Source: Cristatella mucedo (Eukaryota; Bryozoa; Phylactolaemata; Cristatellidae). Taken from it: 62,000 nt of DNA. Below the pieces are notes generated by a model. The model had not been told where the DNA came from. It ran no database searches and saw only the letters and a list, made by a program, of their open reading frames with translations. The stretch lies in the NCBI GenBank assembly GCA_009760855.2, contig WPIO01000025.1, positions 3,785,001-3,847,000 on the forward strand, in the 5' to 3' direction. The translations under genes were made by a program, and so were the position numbers. Of the stretch, positions 1 through 11,944 are shown one piece after another. Each line of letters begins with the position of its first letter. Position 1 is the first letter of the stretch.

Positions 1-528
1 TTGTCATTAGATCAGCACATTGACTCCACAGTCCAGTCGGCCTACTTTCAGCTAAGGAGCGTCTCCAAAATAAAGGCCTGCCTATATTAGAGTACTACAG
101 CCAAACAAGTTTGCGTGTTTGTGACATCAATCTAGGTTACTGCAAATTCCCTTTATTTAAAATGCCCTTAATCGTGTGCAGCTGGTGCAAAACTCAGCAT
201 GTCGTCCGATCGCTCCTCCAAGGCATGGCTATTAGATCTTTCCTCCGAGGGAGGTCATGGCTGCTACATCACGCCACTTCTGCACGGGCTGAGCTGGCTC
301 CCGATCAAGCATCGATCAATTTCAAGACGCCCAGTCTGGCTTACCAGTCGCTTCACTTGCTTGCACCAGCCAAGACCTATCCGATTCCCTAGCTCTTCCG
401 GTCACGTGCGCTCTCGCACCGCCCGCTTCTCAGCACAAGGTCATCTTGCAGTCTCTCACACTAAATTGAAATGTTTTAGGGATCGAGCCTTCAGCTCGAA
501 TGCACCAAAAGTCTGGAATTTACATTAG
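1..528 (+). mobile_element. L2-like LINE fragment, 3' part of reverse transcriptase ORF
   Basis: The plus-strand frames read like the end of an L2/CR1-clade LINE polyprotein. At 1-90 there is a stretch of the type LSLDQHIDSTVQSAYFQL. At about 150-200 comes a QNSA-like stretch, and at 440-525 the characteristic segment with FRDRAFSSNAPKVWN just before the end. The same segments recur better preserved at 41,057-41,341 (minus) and 30,930-31,110 (plus). Several frame changes and stops show that this copy is dead. No ATT tail is visible at its 3' end. Confidence 0.75.
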
Positions 529-789
529 GCTGCAGTCACCACATTCAATTACTTTGAATGATTTACATTCAATTACTTTGAATGATTTCAATCTCAGCTG
601 AAGACCCATCTTTCCTGGTCTGCCTACGCTTCGCCACTGTCTTTTTTGTCTCGATGTGCTTTGCGTGCGTACATGTGCGTGATTCAGTGCACGTTACTAG
701 GCGGTGGTCCTACTTACCTTTGGCCGCGAGTATCTCCGTTTTTCCTTTAGTGTGCTGGCTTAAGCACGATGCTCGTTTGCTTTAGCAAG
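529..789. other. No recognisable feature
   Basis: A short direct duplication (about 18 bp, around 543-588) follows the LINE. Otherwise I see no coding, RNA or repeat signal. Confidence 0.4.
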
Positions 790-1154
790 CCTGATATCCA
801 TTGACTTTGGACGCCGTCGTCGTCGTGGCCTTCGCGAAGCTTCGAGCGAGCGAGCGGAGACTCGCAGCTGCGCAGGGCACGAAAGCCGGCGGGCGGGCGG
901 GGGAGAGGGCGGACGAGCGGGCGGGCGAGCGAGCGGGCGGCTGAAGGCGCCGGAGGCTGGTGAACGCGAGGCCGGCTAACAATAGATCCACCTTCGTCGT
1001 GGGACCGACAAAGGCGGATTCCGACGTCGGTTTCCGCAAACTCCGGCGCGCGGGCGGGCGAGTTCGCGGAGAGCAGCAGCGCAAATTGGGAACGATTCTC
1101 GTGCGCCTCGCGACTCCCCGGAGACGCGAGGCGCTTTTTTTGCCACCGTAACTC

Positions 1155-1236
<82 letters not shown>

Positions 1237-1530
1237 AAGAGAGAGAGACGGCGCTGAGCAAATAACCGCACCGCCGCGTCAGCGCGCCGCGGCGGAAGGA
1301 AAAGGCGGTGGCGGCGGCGGCGCTGTGAGAAAAGCTCGGGTGAAGGGAGGGCGAGAATGCGCGCTTGCTTGCGGCGAGCGAGCTCAAAGGTGGCGCGCGC
1401 ACACACGCATGCGCGGACGCACCGCCTCCCCGATTTGGCACCGCAACCGGCGACCGCGACTCGGCGGCCGCGTCGCTTCCGTGGGGAGGGGTGTTCGCTG
1501 GCTTGAGCAACTCACAAAACGCACGGGTCA
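790..1530. promoter_or_regulatory. CpG-rich block (candidate CpG island)
   Basis: This stretch is strongly GC- and CpG-rich, with many CGGCGGCG and GCGCGC runs, and it encloses a GA microsatellite. It contrasts with the AT-balanced flanks and looks like a promoter/5' UTR island. Long open frames on both strands are by-products of the composition. No splice-supported exon could be attached. Confidence 0.4.
1156..1248. repeat. (GA)n microsatellite
   Basis: About 93 bp of GA dinucleotides with occasional AAAG interruptions, inside the CpG-rich block. Confidence 0.95.
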
Positions 1531-1929
1531 GTAAGACCGGAATATCCGATACGCCACAAACGTTCTCGCTCCTAATGAACAATGGCGAACACTCCCGGAG
1601 CTCCTCGTGCCTGCAGGAGATTTCAGAAGAAGAACGCTTGAATGAGCTCCGACGTCCACGCGCCCGACGCCATTTCTCGCACTGTGCACAAAAATCTGGT
1701 GCGTGGTTTTGGACGCGCGCGAATCACGAGGCTTGTGGAAAGCCGGCCAATATCAGCTTACTCAGCCGCCACAGCATAATAAAAGCAGAATAAGAAAATA
1801 GTTTAATGAAAGCAGAATTAAAAAGCAGCTTTTAGCGGCCTATAAAGAAACTCCTGCTTCAAAAACTTTAACCCACGGCCTGGGTCGCAAGATGCTAGCG
1901 CCTTTATCGCCGGGCTTAGCAGCCACGGT

Positions 1930-2290
1930 AGCTCAGCGAGTCAAGCTATCGTGGACGAGCCGCGGGTCTTAAGTGCGATGCGCGGAAATGGAGCGGCTAG
2001 TGCGCCACTTTCGAGGCAGCCTTGGCCTTGGCCAGGAACGGTGCGGCCGCAGCGGCGACCGGACGAGGGGGCAGGCACAGGCCGGAAGCGGTGTGGCTTT
2101 GGCCGCTGCGCCCGCAATCGGATCTGCGGTGCTGTCGCGAGAGGGCGCTGGTGGTAGTTGATGCATCCCTCCTTCGAGCACAAGGCCGCGCTTGCGCGCC
2201 GCCGCCGCGCTGGCTGCCAGCGCGGCCAAGTCAGCGCGGCCGGCGGCGAGTGAGCCTCCGGCCGCGCTGACCGTGAAGCTTCCATGGATT
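1930..2290. promoter_or_regulatory. CpG-rich block
   Basis: A second GC/CpG-dense stretch with GCCGCCGC runs and open frames on both strands, which argues for composition rather than coding. The first 60 bases contain a loose tRNA-A-box-like string (TAGCTCAGCGAGT), but no convincing B box follows. Confidence 0.35.
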
Positions 2291-2689
2291 CGTACCACCG
2301 TAGCGTAGATAATGCAATGCACGCCTACGCATGAGCAAACGAGAAAGCAGCGAGCGCCGCCACTTCCGCTACAGCGTCCTCCACTTTCGGGCACGAGCTA
2401 CGGCATCTCGCAATAATCTGCCGAAAAGCAAGAGACGAACTTCTTTATTTGATATGCAGCTACGTGTGGGACTAGCGTCCAATGCGGACGGATACGCAGT
2501 TTTTGGTTTTCTCAGTACTCCGTGAAAGATGAGACTAAAGCACCAGTCTCATTGACCGATTGGCCAACGCGGCGACTTAAGGCTGCAGAAGTGCGCACGA
2601 AGGGTCTTACAAGATTACTCGTATAGCACCTTAGTAGCAAGAGTCGTCTACGTACCGAGACGGCTGATGGAGGCACGTTGCATTGGGCG

Positions 2690-2765
2690 AGATCTCGTGC
2701 TACCTATCGCGTGCTGCCTACCTCGTGCTGCCTATCGCGTGCTGCCTACCTCGTGCTGTCTATCT
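2690..2765 (+). repeat. Short tandem repeat of a 14/28-bp unit
   Basis: The phrase CGTGCTGCCTA recurs with alternating TCG and CTCG variants about five times in a row. Confidence 0.8.
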
Positions 2766-2799
2766 CGGGTAAATTCTTTCGAGATAAATTATTTTCTTG

Positions 2800-3010
2800 G
2801 GTTGCTTGTTGCGTGCTACTCACTTCCAGGAATGCCCGCCTGACTCGGCCATGCTTCTCACTTTTTCTTTGCTGCTTAAGATTGCGTCTATTCGCTATCG
2901 TATGCGAAATGAAAAAAAAACAGGTTAGGCTTGGACTTCCCGATAGCAAACTCCGACGCAAGACCTATTTAGTTCACGTGGCTTTGCGGAGCTATAGCCG
3001 GACATAGAGA
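2800..3010 (+). mobile_element. LINE family 2, 3' untranslated fragment
   Basis: This matches, in the same order, the sequence at 36,725-36,920. Both contain the motifs TGACTCGGCCATGCTTC/TGACTCAGCTATGCTTC, a CTG(C/T)TGC...GTCT stretch and the CGCAAGACCTATTTAGT/CGTAACACCTACTTAGT motif. Reversed copies lie near 37,440-37,660 and 39,930-40,140. It is therefore the 3' end of a second LINE family whose coding end is visible at 32,867-33,315. Confidence 0.55.
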
Positions 3011-3495
3011 CATTTCAGGAAGAACAGCTGCTGGTTCCAAGGCTGGGGACCTGCATTTGCCCTCAGCGTTGTTACCGATGGATCTCGCTGGTTTTCCGTA
3101 ATAAAACGGCGCTGCTCGCGTTGGCTAAATTAGTTCTCTGGTCATGCGGATTTTTTTCTGAACAGGATTTCGTCTCCTATATCTGAATTTCTCCTTTGTC
3201 CACAATAGAGCGTATGATAAAGTGTATTTAGAGAATTGCTGGAGGCAGCCATAAAGCAGGTTCCGGCGCCAGACGTCTTCAGGTTACTGCTCGGCTCCGT
3301 GAAAGGTCACCTGTGAGTCGCGATGATGAAGTGAGCCAGCGGAAAGTAATGAGTCAATTGATTGCCCTTTCATAATTGTAGGGATCACGTGTTCACTCGG
3401 ATGTGACTCGTCATGATTTGAAGTTGAGTGTCTATTCGAAGTCTTCTGTTCTCTCGCTTTTTTCTCTGTTGCTGCTACAAATTGTCTCTTCTGCT

Positions 3496-3815
3496 CCTCT
3501 GAGCTCTGTCTGCACCCAGCTCTGCTCTAAGCTCTGTCTGCACCCAGCTCTCCTCTGAGCTCCGTCTGCACCCAGCTCTCCTCTGAGCTCCGTCTGCACC
3601 CAGCTCTGCTCTAAGCCCTGTCTGCACCCTGCTCTGCTCTAAGCTCCGTCTGCACCGTGCTCTGCTCTAAGCTCTGTCTGCACCTAGCTCTCCTCTGAGC
3701 TCTGTCTGCACCCAGCTCTGCTCTAAGCTCTGTCTGCACCTAGCTCTCCTCTGAGCTCCGTCTGCACCCAGCTCTCCTCTGAGCTCTGTCTGCACCCAGC
3801 TCTCCTCTGAGCTCT
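3496..3815. repeat. 28-bp minisatellite
   Basis: About eleven imperfect copies of a unit containing GAGCTCTGTCTGCACC and CAGCTCTCCTCT. Open frames through it on either strand are artefacts of the periodicity. Confidence 0.95.
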
Positions 3816-4319
3816 CGCTATTCTGAGCTCTCCTGAGTGCAATCGTCACGCAATCTTCCACGGCCTTACCTGACGAGCTCTCTCGTCGCATTTTCTCGTT
3901 CACCTGCAACATTCGATGCAACCCCAAAGGTTTCTAAATCTCGTCAGTTAAGCGCCGACGCAGAACTTCCGCATGACCAACCACCAGAACGAGGCACCCG
4001 CTCGACGAATGCGTTCGTCTCCCCCTTGTGCGAGATGCACACGCAGCGCTGCCTCGCTTGGCTCGTTCGGTCACTTGCGCTGGCCACGGGCTCGGTCACT
4101 TGCGCTGGCTACGCTGCTCGCAAGGCCTCGCAAGGCCCGACGCCTGTCCCGACGTGAATTTCCCTCCGCGTTCTCATTCGGAAACCGCCTGACGGGGACG
4201 ACTGGCCGCCGTCAGCAGCTCAGCTGAAAGCGATATAGCTTTCGCAGATCGCCTGAGTGTAAATCGTGCGCCTAAATTGTTGTATGCCGACGTAAGAATC
4301 TAGCAAGCCGAGGCTAGTG
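3816..4319. other. No recognisable gene
   Basis: Unique sequence of mixed composition with two small internal direct repeats (CGGTCACTTGCGCTGGC at about 4070 and 4092). No splice-supported coding signal was found. Confidence 0.4.
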
Positions 4320-6825
4320 CCCTTTCGCGGCTGAAGATTCACGCGGCACGCGGCTTAGCGGCGCGAGCTCCGACGAGAGCTCGCGCCGCCAAGCGTCTAC
4401 CCCAGGCGAAGCCGGCGGGCGGCAGATGAGAGCAAAGATGGCGGCGAAGCGACTCGGCGACACTTCGCCGGGCAGCCGACGAAGCTGGACGAGAGCGGTC
4501 GCGACGACCTGTCGCGCCGATCGTCGACCGGCGGGAGGCGCCACCGAGCGCGGCCGCTGGGGCGGCGCGTCCGGGCCGAGGCGTCGGGTCGTTCGCGTCA
4601 CTAGCTTGCAGCCGCGCCAGGGCTGCGCGGGAGACGGCGAGCGCGAGCCGAGAGAGCGCGTCTGACAGAAAGCGGCTAAATTAAATCGCCCTATCCCTAA
4701 TTGTTACTCCAGCGGCGTTAGCTTTTTCATCAGCCTCGAAGTAGCCACCGCACTCGCTAGAACAATGCACTGCAACGCGATTATTGACTATCGCATTAAG
4801 GTCGCGCCCGAGACGGCGGCGGCGGCGGCGCTGCGAGCGGCGGCCGGACTCGCGCGGCCGCTCGCTCGCCGCGCGCGGCCCGACGCTCCGGGTCGCGCGA
4901 GCCGCCGCGCGCCAAGACGAACGACAAGAGCCGATCGCCACCCGCACGCCTGGGCCTCCCCAGCACGGCAGCGGCCGGAGCGCAACAAGTGCGCCACTCC
5001 CTGGCTCGAGGCGCGCTGCCGGTCCGGCGCCAGAGTGAGCGGCGCGCGGGTGCTCGAGACAAGCCGGCGGCCAGCGGCGGCGGCGGCCGCGGCGGCGAGC
5101 GCCGGTCGGCGATTACCCACTGTCGGTCGGGCCCAGATAGAGAGACCGGGAACTCGGGCGGCCCACGTCTGCCGCCGCCGCCGCCCGCGGGGAGCGAGCA
5201 GATGGACTAGCGGCGCACCGGCCGCGTGCCTAATGCGCGCCGCGCAATGACAACTCTGGGATACAATTACGCCGCCGCGCACTCGTGGGACCGACGATAA
5301 TGAGCGCGCTCGAGAAGCATTTAATCAAATTGTATATTAAATATATCATTAGCCCATAAATATTGCACTGTCATCTTTGCGAGCGGCTTAAGGAGCCAGG
5401 CCGTGCAGCTGGGCGGCTGGCCTGCCGAAGCTGTCGGAGACGGCTGCGGCGGCAGCAACGGACGAGGCGGCCGCTGTGAATCACGACAGGTGCATGTGCA
5501 AGCCCGAAACGCCGCCGCCGCGGCAATCGTCGGCGACGTCTAAAGGCGACGTCTCGTCAGCGCGTCGCCATGGACCGAAAGTCGGCCGTATAGAAGCGGC
5601 AAGTTCGCGGCCGAAGCTGCCGCTCCTGGCCGCCTCATGCGCGTCGCCGCCCGCCGTCGGCTTCCTCGTCCGAGCGCCGCCACGATCGGGTACGTGCGGT
5701 CGGCGGCGGCGGCACCGCGTAGCTCGCTCGCGGCCGCACTGAAATTGCCGCCGGCGGTGATCCTGTCGCGGGGAAGCGTAGGCTTGCGTGTGAGTGAGTA
5801 GGTGACGCCGACCTACCGACCGCCTCGCGCGAACGACCGCGCCGAAGACACGCGATAGACGCATCTGTCGCTGCTGAGCCGGCAGTGACGAGCTCGTGTG
5901 TGGCGGACCAAGGGGGATTGTGCGCCCCTGGTACGCCACACACGCTGGCTCCAGTTTTCGCCCACGATTGCTCGGATAGCTCTCTGCTCTCTATATCTCT
6001 CTCAATGTGTAGATATACATATATTTATGTGTATATCTTCCATTCTCCGTCTCTCCAACTCTCTCTCTGTCTCTCTCCCTTTCTGTCTGTCTGTCTGTCT
6101 CTCCCTCTCTTTTGCATTCCCTGTCTTTCTCGTTTGACTATTCTTGCCTCGATCTCAGTCTCACTTTCCTTTGCTGTTTCGGTCTCTTTCTACTTCTCCG
6201 TCCCCATTTTCCTCTCGTCCTCCTCAGAGAAATTCTGAAGATTTCGGTCGCTTTTCCTTCACCGTTGCGCGTCTCATCGGTCAAGGCTTAGAGAGCACCG
6301 CTGCTCAGCGCGACGCACAGCGAGCGGCATCGATTAGTGAGGGCCTTTATCGACCGCCTGGCCTGCCTCTGACAGTCACGCTGGCCGAGGCGCCAGCGGC
6401 GCCATGCCCGCGCGATTGCAGGGCCAAATAACGCCTCGGCCGGCGGCCAGGCGCGTCGCGCTCGAACGAGAAATGACGGACAGCGCGGCCCGAGGCGCCG
6501 CGACGTCGTTCAAATAGCGCGCCGGGACTCCGAGGCTCCCTCTGCCGTCGGCAGCGGCGGCGGCGACAAGGCGGCGAGTGCGCTTTGATGCTAGCGTTCA
6601 CCGCATGCTCCTTAGTGAGACAAACGATTAAGGCACGCGGTGAATGCCAACATGGAAGCAAGAGCGGCCGCCGACATCGGCCGCCGCTGCCGCCGGCGCA
6701 CGAGCTTCGGCGCCGCGGCCCGCCTCGCGGCGCAACGATTCGAGCGCTCGCGTCTCTGTGCGCGCGCCGCGAAGGCGCGCTCGCTCGCCCCTTCGAGCGC
6801 GGCTCCCCTCATCGGTACACGAGCC

Positions 6826-6858
<33 letters not shown>

Positions 6859-7320
6859 CGAGCGCGGACGGCGCGAGCGACCGCGCTCGCGCCTTCCGCG
6901 CCGGTCGTCTGTCATTGCTTTGAACGCGAGCCAGCCGAAGGCGCGTCGACGAGGCGACGCTGGCTGCTGCGGGTGTGGCGCAGCAGCAGCGCTGGCTGCG
7001 TGCGGCTGCAGGTGTGGCGCAGTTGAACGTGCAGGCCGGGCGCGCCGCCCGCGAGCCGGCGGAGACTCGAGGCGGCGGCGCCGCCGCCAGCTCGTACGCT
7101 GGAGCGCTCCGTAGATGCGCGCGCTCGCGGCCGCGACCGTTTACGGCGCGCTCATCTGCGGCCGGTCGGCGACTGCAGTCGCCTAGGTGGGCGTGCGGGG
7201 GCGCGACGTTCGCGCGCTTTGCGCCGCCGCGAAGTCGTCGCTGACGCTTCGGGTCGACGCGTCGGCGACGGGAAGCTCGCGTCCCTCGACGCCGCCGTTC
7301 GCCCGCGGCCTTGGCGGACG
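4320..7320. promoter_or_regulatory. Large CpG-rich domain
   Basis: Three kilobases of nearly continuous high-CpG sequence, broken only by the CT/pyrimidine-rich stretch at about 5,980-6,235. It contains GGC/GCC triplet runs. Open frames are long on both strands at once, as expected from composition. It resembles a cluster of animal CpG islands or a first-exon/5' UTR region, but no exon with matching splice sites could be defined. Confidence 0.4.
6827..6858. repeat. (GGC)n microsatellite
   Basis: An uninterrupted GGC run of about ten units inside the CpG-rich domain. Confidence 0.9.
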
Positions 7321-7329
7321 AGGAGACCG

Positions 7330-7334
<5 letters not shown>

Positions 7335-7410
<76 letters not shown>
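7335..7410. repeat. (CT)n microsatellite
   Basis: An uninterrupted CT dinucleotide run of about 38 units at the end of the CpG-rich domain. Confidence 0.97.
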
Positions 7411-7413
<3 letters not shown>

Positions 7414-8129
7414 GATCCGGTGGCGAGCCCGCTGGCATTTCACGACCTGCAGTTCGGTGCACGGACGCGGAGCGCCGACGACTCGCCATGGACGGGCGAG
7501 CGCGCGCGCACGCGCGCTGGACATTCGAGGCGTGCTGCCGAGGCTCGCGCCCCGAAACGGCATTACGCCGCCCTTGATCCAATAGTGGTCGGCGAAGATT
7601 GCCGTCATTAGACAGCGCGTCGCGGCGCCTCGCCGATTAGTCCGTGACGCTCGAGCTTGCACTGAACCTAATTTCGCAATCCTGCCTCGCGACGCGTCTC
7701 TTCCAGTGTGCATCGGTGCTGCTGCTGCTGCTTGAGTCGCCGCTGCCGCCGCCACCGCCGCAGCAGCAGCAGCAGCTCCTTTACTGTCCGAAATCCGGTG
7801 CCCGATTGGATAGAAGCTGATGGCGAGAACCGTACGGCGCTGGCTGGTGGTACCTGCAAAGCCACAGCTCTCGTCTTTCAGCCTCGGCGGTGGCGGCGGT
7901 GAAAAAGCCCACTGCGAACTTGGTCCAACTGAAATGCTTCCTTTGCAGCACACGTACAGTGCCTGGAAATAGATTGAGTTCTCTGAGGTCGGTGTATGCG
8001 TATGCATGTTTGTTTGTTATTATTGCTGTTATCATTGTCCCCATCCGTTGAGTGAATTGGTCGACGGGCGTCGCACGAGCTGGCATGGCGGCGCCAAGTC
8101 AGCGTCGCTTTGCGGCGGGTCTCCAATGC

Positions 8130-8280
8130 GCTTAGCTGGTTTGGCCCAGCGGTTAAGGTGCTCACCCCGACCAAGGTCTGGCCGAGGTCGTGGGCTCGAG
8201 CCCCGTGGCACATGTGAAGCGCCTGAATAGAGATTAAGTTCTTTTAGGGCGCTATACAAATGAATTATATATTTTTTAAT
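8130..8280 (+). mobile_element. SINE family A (tRNA-derived head, LINE-like tail)
   Basis: A tRNA-like head with a box-A-like GGCCCAGCGGTTAAGG and a box-B-like GTGGGCTCGAGCCCC is followed by a body GCGCCTGAATAGAGATTAAG. The body ends GGGCGCTATACAAATGAATT and an AT tail. The same order recurs at 10,898, 23,473, 24,395, 51,025, 53,475 and 55,008, so this is a dispersed SINE family. This is one of the best-preserved copies. Confidence 0.85.
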
Positions 8281-8369
8281 GACAAGTGAAGCCATTTCCG
8301 GCGAACCTGCCAAGCGCCATTCAGCGGGCGTACCTTGGCATTCGCGAGAGCATCTGCTGCGACCATGCA

Positions 8370-8930
8370 ATTCGCACGAGTATCGTCGCCATCATGAACG
8401 GAAGCTTCGCAAAAGTGCTTCGAGTGATGCAGGCTGTGACAGCAGTCCGGCGGCACGGCGCTGCCAGCCCGCCGACGGAGCGCCGCCCACCGCAGTAGCA
8501 TGGCTCGCTCGCGCGCGGATTTCGCGAAATCGCAGCTGAAGCTCGCGACGCTGGACTCGCGCTCGTCTCTCCAGCAGCGCGATGGCCAGCGATGGAAGCA
8601 CAACCGGAAAACGCGAAATGTCGCGAAGATCTGCAGGCGGTCTCACTTTCGGTCGCTTTCGCGTCGACGATCGAACGGTCCTCACGCCTGCCTGAGTGCA
8701 GCAGTGCAGAGTGGAGGCACGAAAGGTGCGCGCGCGCGCCCGCGTCTCGAGTCCTGACGGAGATGACGTAGGTGCGATCGTCTGCCAGCGGGGGGGGGGC
8801 GGCGCCCACGCTCTGCACAGCTTCACGTAGCTCTTGCTGAACGCGAGCTGAGAAACTCTCGACGTGCGGTCGCGCGTCTGCGTGCACGCACTCGCTCGGA
8901 AACGTACAGGCTGGTTCACACAGCGAGTCC
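8370..8930. promoter_or_regulatory. CpG-rich stretch
   Basis: GC- and CpG-rich sequence with overlapping open frames on both strands and no recognisable domain in any of them. A 10-bp G run lies near 8,790. Confidence 0.3.
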
Positions 8931-9229
8931 ACTCTTTTGAATGCAGTCGTTCGCCCGATAGTCGTCGCGCTTACAGCCCAGCGGCGCGTTGGGGTTAGAG
9001 TGAGTGCGATCAGATGCGTGCGGTCATTGCCATTCCCCTGTGCGGCCGCTGTTTGGAGCCGTGCTGACTCAGTAGTGATAGTCCGAGTGTGGCGCGAATA
9101 TCCCGCGGTTAGCGATGGCTAAGTGTGCCACTACTCTGGGGGGAGGGGGCATTGGTTAGCGATGCCATACAGTGTCAGCACCAATGAGCACCAAATGAAC
9201 GATTCATACAGACTTTGGAAATATTTCGT

Positions 9230-10125
9230 GGAACTGAACATGTGGCTTATTTAGCAAATAGTGTAGCTTTTTTAAATGAAAAGATTTCGTGACGTCACCT
9301 GGGAGTGATTTCTAGGCTTGGGAGCTTAGCAAAGGAAGACAGGTGGATTTGGAGGATTAGGTGGATTTGAGGATGGCTAGATGCTGAGGTAAACGACTTT
9401 AAACAGAAAAGCAGGTCTTACGAATCCTGGCCTGATTGGGAAAGTAGTTCGGATGATGAATAGGCCAGAGCGAGAGAGTGTGAGGAAAAATTGTGAGTGA
9501 GAAAACCTTGAATACGAGTTAGACAGGTCGATGAAGAGCAGGTCATTGCGTCATTGCGTCTGTAAGGTTCCAACGCTCTTTAACAGATAGGCTGTAGAGT
9601 TGTACAGTGATTCACCAGCTATAGATATCTTATTGCACAGGCAAGACTCCCAGTAGCGGGCTACAGATTTGTAGACACGATCTCGTTAATCATGAACCAG
9701 CTTGGCTATGGCATTCCAGTCCGACCAAGCCCTACAATTTTGCAAGGGAGCGTAGTCGAAAATGGCAGACTTGTACATGGAGCTGGCGTGGTCATCTAGT
9801 GAAAGGTCGCCCAGATTGCTTACATACGCTGTAGTAGATGAACTGGCCGAGTCCATTTGTAGGGCTACGCTATTCAAGCTCTTCGTAACGCAAGGTTTTT
9901 CATAACTAGTAAGCCGGCTCTAAGATAGTTCAATTTGAAAATTGTGGCTGCCATCTAACTGCAAATGTCAGCAATGCATGGTAAAAGAGAGTCGAGAAAG
10001 TTTGTCATACTGAATGGTTTAAGGGATGGAAGTGTGAGTATAGCTCAGTGTCATCAGCTAAAAGTGAAAGCCTGGGTTTTGTTCGGTGATCGCATTGGAA
10101 AGAAGAAAAAACAGTCATTGTGATT
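9230..10125 (-). mobile_element. L2-like LINE fragment (decayed)
   Basis: This follows, in the same minus-strand order, the better copies at 28,140-28,980 and 41,090-41,690. Shared landmarks include CCAGGCTTGGGAGC, AAAACCTTGAA, a TGCCATCTAACTGCAAATGTCAGCAATGC-like stretch and CTCAGTGTCATCAG. On the minus strand, 9,686-9,877 still reads as a degenerate SMYKSAIFDYAPLQN-type segment. Many indels; dead. Confidence 0.65.
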
Positions 10126-10872
10126 CCACTCTGCTTTTATAGAAGCTAGACTTGGCCTAGCTATTATGGACTGGTAGGACATACAATAATCCTTAAGAAC
10201 TAGTTGCTGGACAGCCAGCCAATCCTTGTCTTTTTTATTCTGTCTCGTGCTTGCTCATTACAGTCATAGCTAGCTTAATGTCTACAGTAAACCATAAGCC
10301 ATCTTGATACATCAAGGTACACGTTCGCAGTTTTTGAGGTGCATTCTTGTGACTTTTAAACAGCTCCATTTGCAGTTTAGCTTTGTGCCTTGTGCCGCTG
10401 TACTGACGCACCGAATGCCTTCTGCCGTGTCACGAGAACCGGTGCAATGCAAACCCGACTAATTGGCTATTGTCCGGCAAGAAAGACGTCGCTGCTGCTG
10501 CGGCGTTGCAGAGATGCTTCACACCTGATGCGTATGAGGCGACTACACTACCACCCGGTGCAGCAAGTACCCAGAAACATGCCGGAATGATCTAACGGGG
10601 AAAGAGCGCACCCAATTTCAGTTCTATGCCCACATATAAGCATGGAGTGTCCGTGATACGAGCCTCTTAAACTCCCAGTTCGACGTCTTGTATATCTATT
10701 CTAATTAAAGCGATCAAGTCAGTCGCGCCGCAAGATGGTGTACTTGAGTGACGCGGCAAGATGGCGCACTTCCTTCAACCGGCAAGATGGCGCAGTTGTC
10801 TTCCGCGACGGAACTACGACTCAGCGAAACGAGTCCGCAGGCAGTGGGCTGCTCGCATATAACTTATACGTA

Positions 10873-10893
10873 TACATATATATATATATATAT
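10873..10893. repeat. (TA)n tract
   Basis: A short TA run abutting the AT-tail end of the neighbouring SINE, as expected for its 3' end. Confidence 0.8.
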
Positions 10894-10897
10894 TTAT

Positions 10898-11058
10898 TTA
10901 TTTATTTTGTTTGTATAGCACCCTAAGAGAACTCCATCTCAATTCAGGCGCTTCATGTATGGCAAGGAGCTTGAGCCCACGCCCTCAGTCATCAATTGCA
11001 TTCACCTTGACCTTGGTCAAGCCTACACCTTAACTACTCCCCCAAACCAGCACGGCCT
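10898..11058 (-). mobile_element. SINE family A
   Basis: Reverse orientation. TTGTATAGCACCCTAAGAGA (tail end), GGCGCTTCATGTATG and GAGCTTGAGCCCACG lead to a head ending CAAACCAGC. An extra CCTTGACCTTGGTCAAG stretch is shared with the copies at 24,395 and 53,475. Confidence 0.85.
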
Positions 11059-11175
11059 TAGCCTAAGGGTAATGTGCTCCAACTTAGTGACTCATATCGT
11101 GGGTTCGAGCCCAGCAGCAAGCGAATCTTAACTACCTACTGCAAGCGGGAATGACTCTGCCTCACAGCTAAGCTG
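11052..11175 (+). mobile_element. SINE family B fragment
   Basis: A tRNA-like head (GGGTAATGTGCTCC, then GTGGGTTCGAGCCCAGC) is followed by a body ending in an ACTGCAAGCGGG-like stretch instead of the family A tail. Related copies lie at 22,340, 26,140 (minus), 38,995, 42,735 (minus) and 52,265 (minus). Confidence 0.55.
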
Positions 11176-11944
11176 CCGTGGCATTCCTGCCCACCCTATG
11201 AATGCGACTGTAAACTCGTCTGACCTCTATCTCAGTGTAAGCAGAAAGCGCAACTGTCGCTGACTCTTCGCAGTTGTAGATGATTTAAACTTTTGTAAAT
11301 TTAAATTGAAAGTTTTTTACGGAAGCGTACTGTCATCGGAGATCTTTTGTGAGCCGACCTGCCATTACTCATCTCACGGTCGATGGAACGAACGTAAAAT
11401 CTCGCAAATCTCAGCACGAGGTTATGTTTACATGGGTGCGGAGTCTGAGCGAGGAGACGGAGTAGCTCGAATACGAGCTTAATACTTCGCGGCCGAACAC
11501 CGCACGCACGTCCGCATGTGGGCGGATGAGGGGAAAACATGGCTGCTCCGTTTCTAATTGAGAAGGGTCACGTGAGCTTACATGCAGCGCGTCGGCGCGC
11601 TTTAGAGCGGCCACTTTTTGAGCTAAACATCGACTTGCACTGGGCTCAAATAACGATTGGAGATTCAAGGCGCTCTGTTTCTTGAGCGCGTCTACCAAAT
11701 TGCATTGCATTATGCCGGCGCGTTCCTTGGAAAATGGACTGCAGAGTATCGCGATCGTGCGGAACACTTTGGCGTAGGCTCTCTTGGGAATACATTAGTG
11801 GAGCACCGCTGCAATGAGTGAGTGGATGCTTCACTAAAGATGCGCCGCATTGCGGCCTGCAATCGTCTGCTTCGCCGGCGATCGTCTGCTTCGCCGCCGC
11901 CGTGCAGCTGGCGCTCCGCAAGTCGTAGATTGGCGCTCGTCTCA

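Noticed and set aside
747-1582. Long minus-strand ORFs across the first CpG-rich block
   Set aside because: Arg/Ala/Pro/Ser-rich composition with equally open frames on the other strand, crossing a GA microsatellite; a product of GC content.
1575-1793. Plus-strand frame MNNGEHSRSSSCLQEISEEE onward
   Set aside because: Protein-like for about 25 residues and next to a CpG island, but no domain, no splice donor and no continuation could be found.
7183-8007. 274-codon minus-strand ORF
   Set aside because: Consists of a (GA)n-encoded Arg-Glu run and CpG-rich translation; other frames are equally open.
8130-8215. Candidate tRNA gene
   Set aside because: Box A and B are present, but it does not fold as a full cloverleaf and recurs with the same SINE body at many sites.
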